DNA of 45,303 bases, taken from assembly GCF_009677585.1 (NCBI RefSeq), contig NZ_WKYV01000035.1, positions 1-45,303 of the forward strand. The letters run 5' to 3'. This DNA is from Lactonifactor sp. BIOML-A5. Its GTDB lineage: Bacteria; Bacillota; Clostridia; Lachnospirales; Lachnospiraceae. Numbering within the stretch: position 1 is the stretch's first letter; every line of letters starts with the position of its first letter. The notes beneath the pieces were generated by a model. The model had not been told where the DNA came from, ran no database searches, and saw nothing but the letters and a program-made list of their open reading frames with translations. Positions 7,889 through 15,082 of the stretch are shown piece by piece. The translations under genes and the position numbers were made by a program.

Positions 7889-8020
7889 TCAGCAACAGCA
7901 ATTATTAACTTTTCCAAATTTCTGCAACTACTTTCTTTTAAATACGATGGTCAGCATTAGTTTATAGTGATGTCCAGATCCTTCATAAACCTTCATTTCT
8001 CTATATTCTTTATATGCCAT
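7889..8020 (-). pseudogene. Broken SymE-like toxin gene
   Basis: From ATG 8020 (AAAGGA a few bases upstream) the frame reads MAYKEYREMKVYEGSG, HHYKLMLTIVFKRK, then TAG, then LQKFGK. SymE-family toxins have a core like xxIxLKGKWLxxxGFxxGD. The match places the TAG (7928-7930) exactly at the conserved Trp of GKWL, one base from TGG, and the frame then decays to a TGA at 7889. The same frame is open upstream to 8185 but that part does not look like protein. The family match rests on a short motif, so it is a probable, not certain, call. It would be a toxin relic beside a restriction operon, a common association. Confidence 0.5.
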
Positions 8021-8033
8021 AAGCACTTTTTCC

Positions 8034-8054
8034 TTTCGCCAATCGAGTATCCTT
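8034..8054 (+). repeat. 21-bp direct repeat, copy 1
   Basis: TTTCGCCAATCGAGTATCCTT matches copy 2 at 8404-8424 at 19 of 21 positions. Both copies are followed by CGCCAAAA after a short variable gap (8065-8072 here; 8427-8434 in copy 2), so the shared element is about 40 bp. The copies are 370 bp apart and bracket the junction between the AT-rich island and the housekeeping genes. Confidence 0.6.
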
Positions 8055-8065
8055 TTATGAGTTTC

Positions 8066-8121
8066 GCCAAAAAATAAGACTGTTTCGGCATAGGGTTTTA
8101 TTCCCCTATGAACTTTTTGGC
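8066..8121. repeat. Nested inverted repeats upstream of the SymE remnant
   Basis: Outer arms GCCAAAAA (8066-8073) and TTTTTGGC (8114-8121) enclose inner arms CATAGGG (8089-8095) and CCCTATG (8104-8110). Together they could form a long two-part hairpin. It may be the structured 5' region or antisense-control region of the former toxin gene, or part of a small mobile repeat. Confidence 0.45.
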
Positions 8122-8314
8122 ATAACTTTATGTTTAAGGGGGTAAAAATGTACTTCGGAATGTAAAATAATCTTCGATTTTCCACTTTTTCCGTTCAATT
8201 CAAAGAAACCAAAACCCCGAAAAATCCCGTAAACTTGGCGTTTCTTCGCCCTCTCTAGTGTATTCACAACATTGTCAGACACCCTGCCAAATCCAGGTTA
8301 TCTATCCTGGCTGC

Positions 8315-8348
8315 AAAAAATAGCAAGGCAGCCGAAACCACCTTGCTA
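8315..8348 (-). terminator. Terminator downstream of rlmD
   Basis: An 8-bp perfect stem (TAGCAAGG at 8321-8328 with CCTTGCTA at 8341-8348) is followed on the minus strand by six T (8315-8320). It lies about 200 bp past the rlmD stop. Confidence 0.7.
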
Positions 8349-8403
8349 AAAAAATCAAAATTTTGTCGATTACTTGAATGTAATGCTTTTTTGTTTCTTC
8401 TGA

Positions 8404-8424
8404 TTTCGCTAATCGAGTATACTT
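8404..8424 (+). repeat. 21-bp direct repeat, copy 2
   Basis: TTTCGCTAATCGAGTATACTT, the partner of 8034-8054. In this copy GAGTAT (8414-8419) is answered by ATACTC about 20 nt later, giving a local inverted repeat. Confidence 0.6.
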
Positions 8425-8549
8425 ACGCCAAAAGATACTCCTTCGCCTCCAAACAACCTATCCCCCGGGGTATATCAATTTCCTCATACCCACTCTACGG
8501 AAACAGAAACACACATATATTTCAGCTCATAAATCGCTGAACTCTTGAT

Positions 8550-9944
8550 TTATTGAGCTTTTCTCGACAGAAGGCACACCGTCTCCACATGCACCGTCTG
8601 ACAAAATTGATCCACCCCTCCACATCTCTCCACCCGATACCCATTCTCCAAAAACACTTCCAAATCCCTCGCCAAACTGCTCGGCTTACAGGAAATATAC
8701 ACAAGTCTGTCCACCCCGTACTCTATGATCTTCTTCAAGGCCTTCGGATGCACTCCGTCCCTGGGGGGGTCTAGTACGATGATGTCTGGCTTCTCCTCAA
8801 TTTCATCCAGCACTTTCAGCACATCCCCGGCGATAAACCGGCAATTGGTAATGCCGTTCAGCGCCGCATTTTCTTTCGCCGCCTCCACCGCTTCTTCCAC
8901 AATCTCGACTCCAATTACTTCTTTGGCTACCGGGGAGAGGATCTGTGAAATTGTTCCTGTTCCGCTGTACAGGTCAAACACAGTCATATCCTTGGTATCT
9001 CCTATAAACTCACGGGCTGTACGGTAGAGTACTTCGGCCCCATAGGAATTGGGCTGAAAAAAGGAAAAGGGTGTCACCTTGAACTTCAGCCCCAGAATCT
9101 CTTCGTAAAAATAGTCCTTTCCATACAGAATCCTGGTCTCATCGCTCTGGACCACATCAGACAGAGAGTCGTTTATAATGTGCAGAAATCCCACGATCCT
9201 GCCCTCCAGCGGAAGCCCGAGGACTTGTTCCACAAGTTCTGTCAAATCGTGTTCTTCCTGGCTGGTGGTTACCAGATTCACCAGAATCTCACCGGTTGTC
9301 TGAGCCCTGCGCAGGAGCAGGTGGCGCAGATAGCCCACATGCTGCATTTTTTTGTAATACCCCACAGTTCGCTCCTGAAAATAAGACAGGATACACATTA
9401 GAATTCTGGTGTAGTCCTCGTGCACCAGCTTACAATCTGAAGCTGTCAGAACATCATAAGTGCTCCCCTTCTTATGTAGGCCGAGTGACAGAGGGCCGTC
9501 TTTGTACTCATCTCCGAAGGAAAATTCCATCTTATTCCGGTAGCCGAATTCCTGAGGACTGCCTTTGACGCCCTCAAATACATAGTCCGGCTGGCCGTTT
9601 TCATCGGTTTGTCCCCCTTTTTGGATGGCCTCGTCCAAAAGCTCTTTCACCTGTTTTTCTTTCATTTCCAGCTGATTTTCATAGGACATGGTCTGGTACA
9701 TACAGCCTCCGCAGGCAGGGAAGATACTGCACACAGGCTCCCTGGTTTCCAGGGGGGATTTCTCCAACACTTCCAGGAGACGCCCTTCCATTTTATTCTT
9801 TCTCTTTTTATTTATGGCGAACCGGATCTTCTGGCCCGGGATCCCATTTTTGACGGTTATGGTCTGGCCGTCAATTACCACTTCTCCCTTGTTGGGAAAT
9901 TCTATTTTTTCAATGATTCCTTCACAAATATCACCTTTTCTCAC
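8550..9944 (-). CDS. rlmD: 23S rRNA (uracil-C5)-methyltransferase, RlmD/RlmCD family (464 aa)
   Basis: This SAM-dependent enzyme makes 5-methyluridine in 23S rRNA. The N-terminal ~60 residues form a TRAM RNA-binding domain. A 4Fe-4S cluster motif follows (Cys72, Cys78, Cys81 in CSIFPACGGC), with a later Cys in SDCKLVH. The C-terminal Rossmann methyltransferase has DLYSGTGTIS, VLDPPRDG and the catalytic-Cys motif YISCKPSSLARDL. Length is normal for the family. Start is GTG at 9944 with AGGAGAG 5-6 nt upstream. In Firmicutes one enzyme (RlmCD) often methylates both U747 and U1939, so the exact target is not decided by sequence alone. Confidence 0.93.
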   Translation of the reverse strand: MRKGDICEGIIEKIEFPNKGEVVIDGQTITVKNGIPGQKIRFAINKKRKNKMEGRLLEVLEKSPLETREPVCSIFPACGGCMYQTMSYENQLEMKEKQVKELLDEAIQKGGQTDENGQPDYVFEGVKGSPQEFGYRNKMEFSFGDEYKDGPLSLGLHKKGSTYDVLTASDCKLVHEDYTRILMCILSYFQERTVGYYKKMQHVGYLRHLLLRRAQTTGEILVNLVTTSQEEHDLTELVEQVLGLPLEGRIVGFLHIINDSLSDVVQSDETRILYGKDYFYEEILGLKFKVTPFSFFQPNSYGAEVLYRTAREFIGDTKDMTVFDLYSGTGTISQILSPVAKEVIGVEIVEEAVEAAKENAALNGITNCRFIAGDVLKVLDEIEEKPDIIVLDPPRDGVHPKALKKIIEYGVDRLVYISCKPSSLARDLEVFLENGYRVERCGGVDQFCQTVHVETVCLLSRKAQ

Positions 9945-9981
9945 AGACTCTCTCCTTACTTCTCGTTATCTTATTATCTCC

Positions 9982-10026
9982 TGACAGAACGATAGCCCCG
10001 GCACAGGTCTGCACCGGAGCTATTAT
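9982..10026 (-). other. Hairpin between the small membrane-protein gene and rlmD
   Basis: A 12-14-bp GC-rich stem (around ATAGCCCCGGCAC and the facing GTCTGCACCGGAGCTAT) has three differences, all of which become G-U pairs in the minus-strand RNA. It lacks a T-tract, so it may act as an attenuator or stability element rather than a full terminator. Confidence 0.5.
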
Positions 10027-10035
10027 TATCATATC

Positions 10036-10263
10036 TTACTCTTCTTCGTCATCCTCATCTTCGAAATAGTCATCGAAGTCATCATCAAAATCCTCTTCGA
10101 AATCTTCCAAATAATCAGGTGTAAAGAAACGATATACTGCATATGCGATTCCCGCAACTGCTGCTACAGCACCTATAATTGCCAATATCCAGAGAACCGT
10201 ATTTTTATTTTTTTCTTCTTCTTTTTTCTGTAATGCTGCAAGAAAATCTTCCACTTTATTCAT
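10036..10263 (-). CDS. Small single-span membrane protein with acidic tail (75 aa)
   Basis: MNKVEDFLAALQKKEEEKNKN is followed by one hydrophobic helix (VLWILAIIGAVAAVAGIAYAVY, residues ~23-44) and then a very acidic cytoplasmic or surface tail rich in Asp, Glu and Phe. Similar small proteins are common in clostridial genomes but I know of no assigned function. ATG at 10263 is preferred over the in-frame ATG four codons upstream, which directly abuts AGAGAGG and leaves no spacing. An extended -10 promoter lies about 35 bp upstream. It lies between pcrA and rlmD, in the same direction. Confidence 0.75.
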   Translation of the reverse strand: MNKVEDFLAALQKKEEEKNKNTVLWILAIIGAVAAVAGIAYAVYRFFTPDYLEDFEEDFDDDFDDYFEDEDDEEE

Positions 10264-10295
10264 TATATACACCATCCTCTCTTGTCGTTAGAGTT

Positions 10296-10301
10296 ATTAT
10301 A
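10296..10301 (-). promoter_or_regulatory. Extended -10 promoter of the small membrane-protein gene
   Basis: TGGTATAAT on the minus strand is a TGn-extended perfect -10 box. The region 17 nt further upstream has no good -35. A CCCAC/GTGGG-type hairpin overlaps it. Confidence 0.55.
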
Positions 10302-10339
10302 CCACCATATGTGGGATTTTACCATCATTTCTGAAAATT

Positions 10340-12550
10340 TTAGATTTTCTTGAGTTTGGCGAAGGAAGCGAACATTTTTTTCACTCCTGCCTTATCAAAA
10401 TTGACGGTAACCTCGTAATCCTTTCCGCCTTCTGCGATATTTTCCACGATCCCCACGCCGAACTTAATGTGTTTTACCGTATCTCCTACGCCGTAGCTCA
10501 GTCCCTCTGATTTTTTCACTTCAAACTGCCGGGGCTGGAAGGCCTGACTTTTGAAGGCCTGGCGCATCTGCTGGAATCCGGAGGGCAGCGGGATATCTTT
10601 TACCTTCCTTTCCTGGAAGCTCTGTCCCATATCCACCAGTTCTCTTGGAATCTCACGGATAAACCGTGATACTTTATTATACTGCGTTTCGCCACGAATC
10701 ATACGCTGCTGGGCACAAGTCAGGGTAAGATCCTTCATCGCCCGGGTAATTCCCACGTAGCACAGACGGCGTTCCTCTTCGATTTCCGTGGGATCGTCTG
10801 CCACAATTGTCATATAGCTGGGGAAAATACCATCCTCCATGCCCGCCATATAGACATAAGGAAATTCCAGTCCTTTTGCGCTATGTAAGGTCATCATCAA
10901 AACCCTGTCGCTGTTCGTATCCACAGTATCGATATCCGCAATCAGCGCAACCTCCTCCAGGAATTCCCCAAGGCTGGGCGTATCGGTTCCCTCCTCATAG
11001 GTAACTACCTTGGTAATCAATTCATCGATATTTTCAATTCTGGCATTTGCCTCGTCGGTGTCTTCGGCTTTAAGGTCCGCTACATACCCGGTTTCTTCTA
11101 TAATATCATCCAACAGTTCTGTGACGGAGAGGTACTCTGCCTTGCTTCTGAGACTTTGGATAAAGGTGACGAACGGACGAATTTTAGCCGCGCCTCTTCC
11201 CAGAGAAGGAATCTCATCCGCAGTGCGCAGTGCGTCGTAAAAGCTGATGCCATTGGCATCTGCATAATCCTGGACCCTTGTGATTGTTGTCAGGCCGATG
11301 CCGCGTTTCGGCACATTGATAATCCTTCTGACGGCAATATCGTCTCTGGCATTGTCAACGGTTTTCAGGTATGCCAGGAGATCCTTGATTTCTTTTCTGG
11401 CATAGAAGTTTACTCCTCCCACCATTTTATAAGGTATATTGGACATGAGAAATTTTTCTTCAAACAAACGGGACTGGGCATTGGTCCGGTATAGTATAGC
11501 ACAGTCTTTGTAGCTGCATTCTCCCTCACGGACCTTTTGGCTGATATCCCCAGTGATATATTCTGCCTCTTCAAAACCGTTCATAAACTGCCTGAAATGC
11601 AGAAGCGCTCCTTCTTCGTTGTCCGTCCAGAGTGTCTTGCTCTTTCGTCCCAGATTGTTTCGGATCACCTCATTGGCAGAATTCAGAATATTTTGGGTGG
11701 AACGGTAATTTTGTTCCAGTTTAATCACCTTGGCATTGGGAAATACCTTTTCATAGCCCAGAATATTTCCTATATTAGCGCCCCGGAATTTGTAGATGGA
11801 CTGATCGTCGTCGCCCACCACGCACAGATTCTGATATTTGGAGGCCAGAAGGCTGACAAACTTAAACTGTGCAGTATTGGTATCCTGGTATTCATCCACC
11901 ATCAGATACCGGAACCGTTCCTGGTAAGACTCCAGCACGTCGGGGCAGGCCTGGAAGAGTTCCACGGTCTTTACAATGAGATCATCAAAGTCAAGAGCAT
12001 TGTTCTTTTTCAGCTGCTTCTGGTATTCCTTGTAGGCAAGGGCAATCTTTTTCTTTCCGAAATCCCCCATAGTGTTGAGCTCATATTCCTCAGGGCTTAT
12101 AAGCTCATCCTTTGCGGAGGAGACGGCGCTCATAATCGCCCGCTCTTTGTAAACTTTTGTATCAATATTCAGCCGCTTGCAGATATCCTTCATCAGGGTC
12201 TTCTGGTCATCGGTGTCATAGATTGTAAAATTATTGCTGTATCCCAGGCGGTCAATGTAGCGTCTCAGGATTCTCACACAGCTGGAATGAAAGGTGCTCA
12301 CCCAGACGCTCTCGGCGCCGAAGCCCACCAGCTTGTCCACACGGTCCCGCATCTCCTCCGCAGCTTTATTGGTAAAGGTGATCGCCATGATATTCCACGG
12401 GTTGACTCCCTTTTCTTCTATCAGGTACGCAATCCGGTGCGTCAGCACTCTGGTCTTGCCGGAACCTGCTCCCGCCAGGATCAGCACCGGCCCCTCTGTC
12501 CGAAAAACCGCCTCCTGCTGCTGGCTGTTCAGTGTATCGTATATACTCAT
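10340..12550 (-). CDS. pcrA: UvrD/PcrA-type ATP-dependent DNA helicase (736 aa)
   Basis: This superfamily-1A 3'-5' helicase is used in repair, replication restart and removal of RecA or RNA polymerase from DNA. All motifs are visible: Walker A AGAGSGKT (residues 26-33), Ia TFTNKAA, II LMVDEYQDTN, III VVGDDDQSIYKFRGA, V MTLHSAKGLEF and VI CYVGITRAMKDL. A C-terminal Tudor-like PcrA segment is also present (YGVGDTVKHIKFGVGIV, last ~60 residues), the RNA-polymerase-binding tail of PcrA. Length matches the family. ATG at 12550 is chosen because GGAG lies 8 nt upstream; the ATG two codons earlier is too close. An extended -10 promoter lies about 50 bp upstream. Confidence 0.96.
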   Translation of the reverse strand: MSIYDTLNSQQQEAVFRTEGPVLILAGAGSGKTRVLTHRIAYLIEEKGVNPWNIMAITFTNKAAEEMRDRVDKLVGFGAESVWVSTFHSSCVRILRRYIDRLGYSNNFTIYDTDDQKTLMKDICKRLNIDTKVYKERAIMSAVSSAKDELISPEEYELNTMGDFGKKKIALAYKEYQKQLKKNNALDFDDLIVKTVELFQACPDVLESYQERFRYLMVDEYQDTNTAQFKFVSLLASKYQNLCVVGDDDQSIYKFRGANIGNILGYEKVFPNAKVIKLEQNYRSTQNILNSANEVIRNNLGRKSKTLWTDNEEGALLHFRQFMNGFEEAEYITGDISQKVREGECSYKDCAILYRTNAQSRLFEEKFLMSNIPYKMVGGVNFYARKEIKDLLAYLKTVDNARDDIAVRRIINVPKRGIGLTTITRVQDYADANGISFYDALRTADEIPSLGRGAAKIRPFVTFIQSLRSKAEYLSVTELLDDIIEETGYVADLKAEDTDEANARIENIDELITKVVTYEEGTDTPSLGEFLEEVALIADIDTVDTNSDRVLMMTLHSAKGLEFPYVYMAGMEDGIFPSYMTIVADDPTEIEEERRLCYVGITRAMKDLTLTCAQQRMIRGETQYNKVSRFIREIPRELVDMGQSFQERKVKDIPLPSGFQQMRQAFKSQAFQPRQFEVKKSEGLSYGVGDTVKHIKFGVGIVENIAEGGKDYEVTVNFDKAGVKKMFASFAKLKKI

Positions 12551-12601
12551 ATGCATTCTCCATCTATCCTAATCATCCATCCTGCTAAACAGGCAATTTT
12601 C

Positions 12602-12607
12602 ATTATA
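12602..12607 (-). promoter_or_regulatory. Extended -10 promoter of pcrA
   Basis: TGCTATAAT on the minus strand is a TGn-extended perfect -10 box. No strong -35 is seen. A short CCTG-tttag-CAGG hairpin follows in the leader. Confidence 0.55.
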
Positions 12608-12652
12608 GCACAGCCCCCGCCTGAGATCCAGAAGTTCCGGGGAATCCCTATT

Positions 12653-12714
12653 GCGGCAGGATAAAAAGCCCGGGGAATCCTTTGGATTCTCCAGGCTTTT
12701 TGTCCTGCCGCTTT
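12653..12714. terminator. Long bidirectional terminator hairpin after the LacI-fusion gene
   Basis: An almost unbroken stem of about 27 bp runs from GCGGCAGGATAAAAAGCC on the left to GGCTTTTTGTCCTGCCGC on the right, with a TTT loop and two internal mismatches. It begins just beyond the stop of the LacI-type gene and contains T5 runs on both strands. Confidence 0.85.
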
Positions 12715-12716
12715 TC

Positions 12717-14915
12717 TTACCGCTCCAGAAGCCTGCGGATATTTGTCTCCATATTCCGAAGGGCTTCCTGCTCACTGATCTCCCCCTTCAGAACCCGCTC
12801 AATCTCTTTGGGAATCAGAGAGGTATAGATATTATTCTTCCACCGGCTTTCGTCCAGTATCTCAGGCATAAAACGCTTTTTACTCTGTTCATAGCACTTT
12901 AGGATCAGACATTTCCAGGGCTCCAGGTTCTCCAGATCTGCCCTTCTGTAATATTCTTTCCTCAAGGTTGAGCCCCCAAGAAGAGAGAGGGGAATCCCAT
13001 TCTGGCTGCCGCAGGCCCACAGAAGAAAATTTTGAGCATCCTCCTGGTGGGTGCCGTAACGGTTCAGGCCCAGACTCCAGCCCCCCAGAACAGGAGCTCC
13101 CCCCGGGATCTGGGAATACCCCAGGTTCCCGGCCACTTTTGATTTCGTATAATTATTAATATCCCCGGCATCGGAGTCATAGAGGAGTACCATAGCGCTG
13201 TTTCCCCGGGCAAATTCATCTGCCACCTCATTCCAGGAGCAAAGCTGCTTCCCAGAGGTATATTTATAGGAAAGAACCAGATTTCTAAGGGCTGCCGCCG
13301 CATTGCTCTCGTTGATGCTCACCTCTCCGTTTTCGTCAAATACCCGGCTTCCGTAAGACCACAGGTGGCACAGGAAGCTTAGGGCAGTATAGACATTCTC
13401 TCCTCTGGGAAGAGAGGCTCCGTACATCACCGGTGACTGGGGATTGTATTCTTTGGTAAAGAACTCTGCAATCAGATTAAACTGCGCCCAGGTCTGTGGG
13501 GGAAGAAGATCTTCCTTATATTTTCTTTTAAACCGCATCTGCAGGGCCCGGTTTTCGAATAAATCCTTCTGGTAAAACAGCAGGAGGGCGCCGGACATAA
13601 ATGGAATTGCATAGAGAGATTCCACATACATACCGTACTCCTTTACCACCCCGTCGATAAACCCGTCGAAATAGCCTCTGTGGTCCGCCCAGAGCGCATC
13701 CAGATTTTTTACGCCTCCGCTCTCTATGAGACCTTCCAGCCAGGTAATGTCCATCATAAACCCATCGTAATAGCTGTCCTTTTCCCCCGACTTCTGATAG
13801 AGGAGCTCCTCTAACTCTCCATAGGGATAGAGATCAAAGATAATTTTTCTGCCGCTCTCTTTCTCGTAAATCCTGGATAGCATCTGCAGGCTTCTGGAGG
13901 AGGAGCAGTCATACATAGCAAATCTCAGATCATGCTCTGCCTTTTTGATTCCTGTAGTAGCAGGCTCTATCTTATCATAGTCTGCATGGAGAAATGTAGT
14001 CATATTCTCATGCAGATGAGGCCTTCTCACAGCCTCAAGAAGACGCTCCGCCGTCTTCTGTGCCATGACCTTAGGAGATACGGTAAGCTGGGCGGCAAAG
14101 TACCCGGCATCCTCCATCCAGCTGCTCTCTTTCATGACCATCACAGGAATCCCGGGTACCTCCAGTATGTCCATGGCCCGCTTTACGCCGTTTGCTATGG
14201 TGGCACTTCCCGCGATTACGCAGTCCAGATTCGAATCTGCGGTATACAATTGGAAAAATGCCTGGAACCCCCGCTCCTGGCTCCCATCTACCACTTTGAT
14301 TAAGTCGTTTTCCGGATAAAAGCGGTGGTAAATTCCCGACAAATCTTCTTCCTGGAGAAGATCCTTTTCCAGGATCAGACCTACCCTCTCCCAATCGCTG
14401 GCCGCACACTCTTCCATAGCCTGCGTGAATGCCCGGCTGTAATCAATGATTATCTTATCCCCGGCAAACTGTTCCGTCTCACTCCGGCTGATAATCACTG
14501 CGGGCACATTAGACTTTTCCAGAAGGGTCACCGGCTTTCTGCGCTGTACAGAATACAGGATAATCCCGTCCACGCATTGTTCCAGAAAAGCCTCAATGCA
14601 CTGCTTCTCAATCAGACGGTTATTTCTGCTGAACTTCACCAGAATATGATATCCTTTTTCCCTCAAAAGACGTTCCAGCTCGAGTAAAAAGTCTGCCAGA
14701 TCCCTTTGCAGAACATCTGGTAAGATCACCCCTATGACACCGCTCCGTGTATTTTTCAAGCTTCTGGCATTGGCGTCCGGACGGTAGGAAAGCTGCTCCA
14801 TTGCCGCTTCCACCCTCTGAATCAGCTCTTCGTTCTGGGTCTTTCCATTTAATACGTTGGATACCGTCCCCAAAGATACATTTGCAAGCTTTGCAACTTC
14901 CTTAATCGTGGCCAT
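12717..14915 (-). CDS. LacI-type regulator fused to an ABC-type solute-binding domain (732 aa)
   Basis: Residues 1-~55 are a LacI helix-turn-helix and hinge (TIKEVAKLANVSLGTVSNVL; SYRPDANARSL). Residues ~57-320 are the usual LacI periplasmic-binding-protein-like effector domain (GVIGVILPD, DGIILYS, CVIAGSATIANGVKRAMD). Residues ~330-732 are an extra module resembling family-1 extracellular sugar-binding proteins (YAIPFMSGALLLFYQKDLFE; AMVLLYDSDAGD; LGGWSLGLNR). No signal peptide or membrane span is present, so this normally extracellular fold should act in the cytoplasm. An ordinary LacI protein is ~340 aa. It precedes and probably controls the sugar ABC operon, whose promoters carry LacI-type operators. 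The ribosome site is AAGGAG 7 nt before the ATG. The sugar ligands are unknown. Confidence 0.88.
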   Translation of the reverse strand: MATIKEVAKLANVSLGTVSNVLNGKTQNEELIQRVEAAMEQLSYRPDANARSLKNTRSGVIGVILPDVLQRDLADFLLELERLLREKGYHILVKFSRNNRLIEKQCIEAFLEQCVDGIILYSVQRRKPVTLLEKSNVPAVIISRSETEQFAGDKIIIDYSRAFTQAMEECAASDWERVGLILEKDLLQEEDLSGIYHRFYPENDLIKVVDGSQERGFQAFFQLYTADSNLDCVIAGSATIANGVKRAMDILEVPGIPVMVMKESSWMEDAGYFAAQLTVSPKVMAQKTAERLLEAVRRPHLHENMTTFLHADYDKIEPATTGIKKAEHDLRFAMYDCSSSRSLQMLSRIYEKESGRKIIFDLYPYGELEELLYQKSGEKDSYYDGFMMDITWLEGLIESGGVKNLDALWADHRGYFDGFIDGVVKEYGMYVESLYAIPFMSGALLLFYQKDLFENRALQMRFKRKYKEDLLPPQTWAQFNLIAEFFTKEYNPQSPVMYGASLPRGENVYTALSFLCHLWSYGSRVFDENGEVSINESNAAAALRNLVLSYKYTSGKQLCSWNEVADEFARGNSAMVLLYDSDAGDINNYTKSKVAGNLGYSQIPGGAPVLGGWSLGLNRYGTHQEDAQNFLLWACGSQNGIPLSLLGGSTLRKEYYRRADLENLEPWKCLILKCYEQSKKRFMPEILDESRWKNNIYTSLIPKEIERVLKGEISEQEALRNMETNIRRLLER

Positions 14916-15006
14916 ATCTGTACTCCTTACTCTTTTCTGCTGCTTTTATTTCTATATAAAGTAGTGATAAACACTGCGACATTCTGATTGGGTAATGAAA
15001 TGTGCC

Positions 15007-15040
15007 GTTCACAGCATTCCTTTCAGACCGTACTGTGAAC
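15007..15040. other. Inverted repeat between the permease gene and the LacI-fusion gene
   Basis: GTTCACAG (15007-15014) and CTGTGAAC (15033-15040) form a perfect 8-bp inverted repeat with an 18-nt spacer. It lies about 45 bp past the permease stop, with no T-tract. It could be an RNA hairpin ending the transporter transcript or a regulator site before the LacI gene. It does not match the TGAAACGTTTCA operators nearby. Confidence 0.45.
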
Positions 15041-15082
15041 AGTTACATCTTATCACATCAGGTTCACCGCCTGCAAGGTTTG

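Larger units (their letters stand above)
8186..8549. other. Gene-free stretch between the SymE remnant and rlmD
   Basis: No convincing coding sequence is seen on either strand. The stretch holds direct-repeat copy 2 and the terminator of the rlmD transcript. The rest shows no further structure I can name. Confidence 0.5.

Noticed and set aside
7928..8185. 85-aa frame beginning MENRRLFYIPKYIF as a full gene
   Set aside because: Its first half is nested inverted repeat sequence rather than protein-like; only the last third resembles SymE, so I call a shorter pseudogene instead.
8269..8350. Possible tRNA or small RNA in the structured stretch near CCAGGTTATCTATCCTGG
   Set aside because: No cloverleaf, anticodon arm or conserved T-loop could be drawn; the hairpin here is adequately explained as the rlmD terminator.
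11537..12664. Long open frame (375 aa) on the plus strand opposite pcrA
   Set aside because: It is antisense to all pcrA helicase motifs, has no ribosome site and its residue make-up is that of a shadow frame.
15007..15040. Inverted repeat as a terminator for the permease operon
   Set aside because: No T-tract follows on either strand, so it is listed only as a structure of unknown role.
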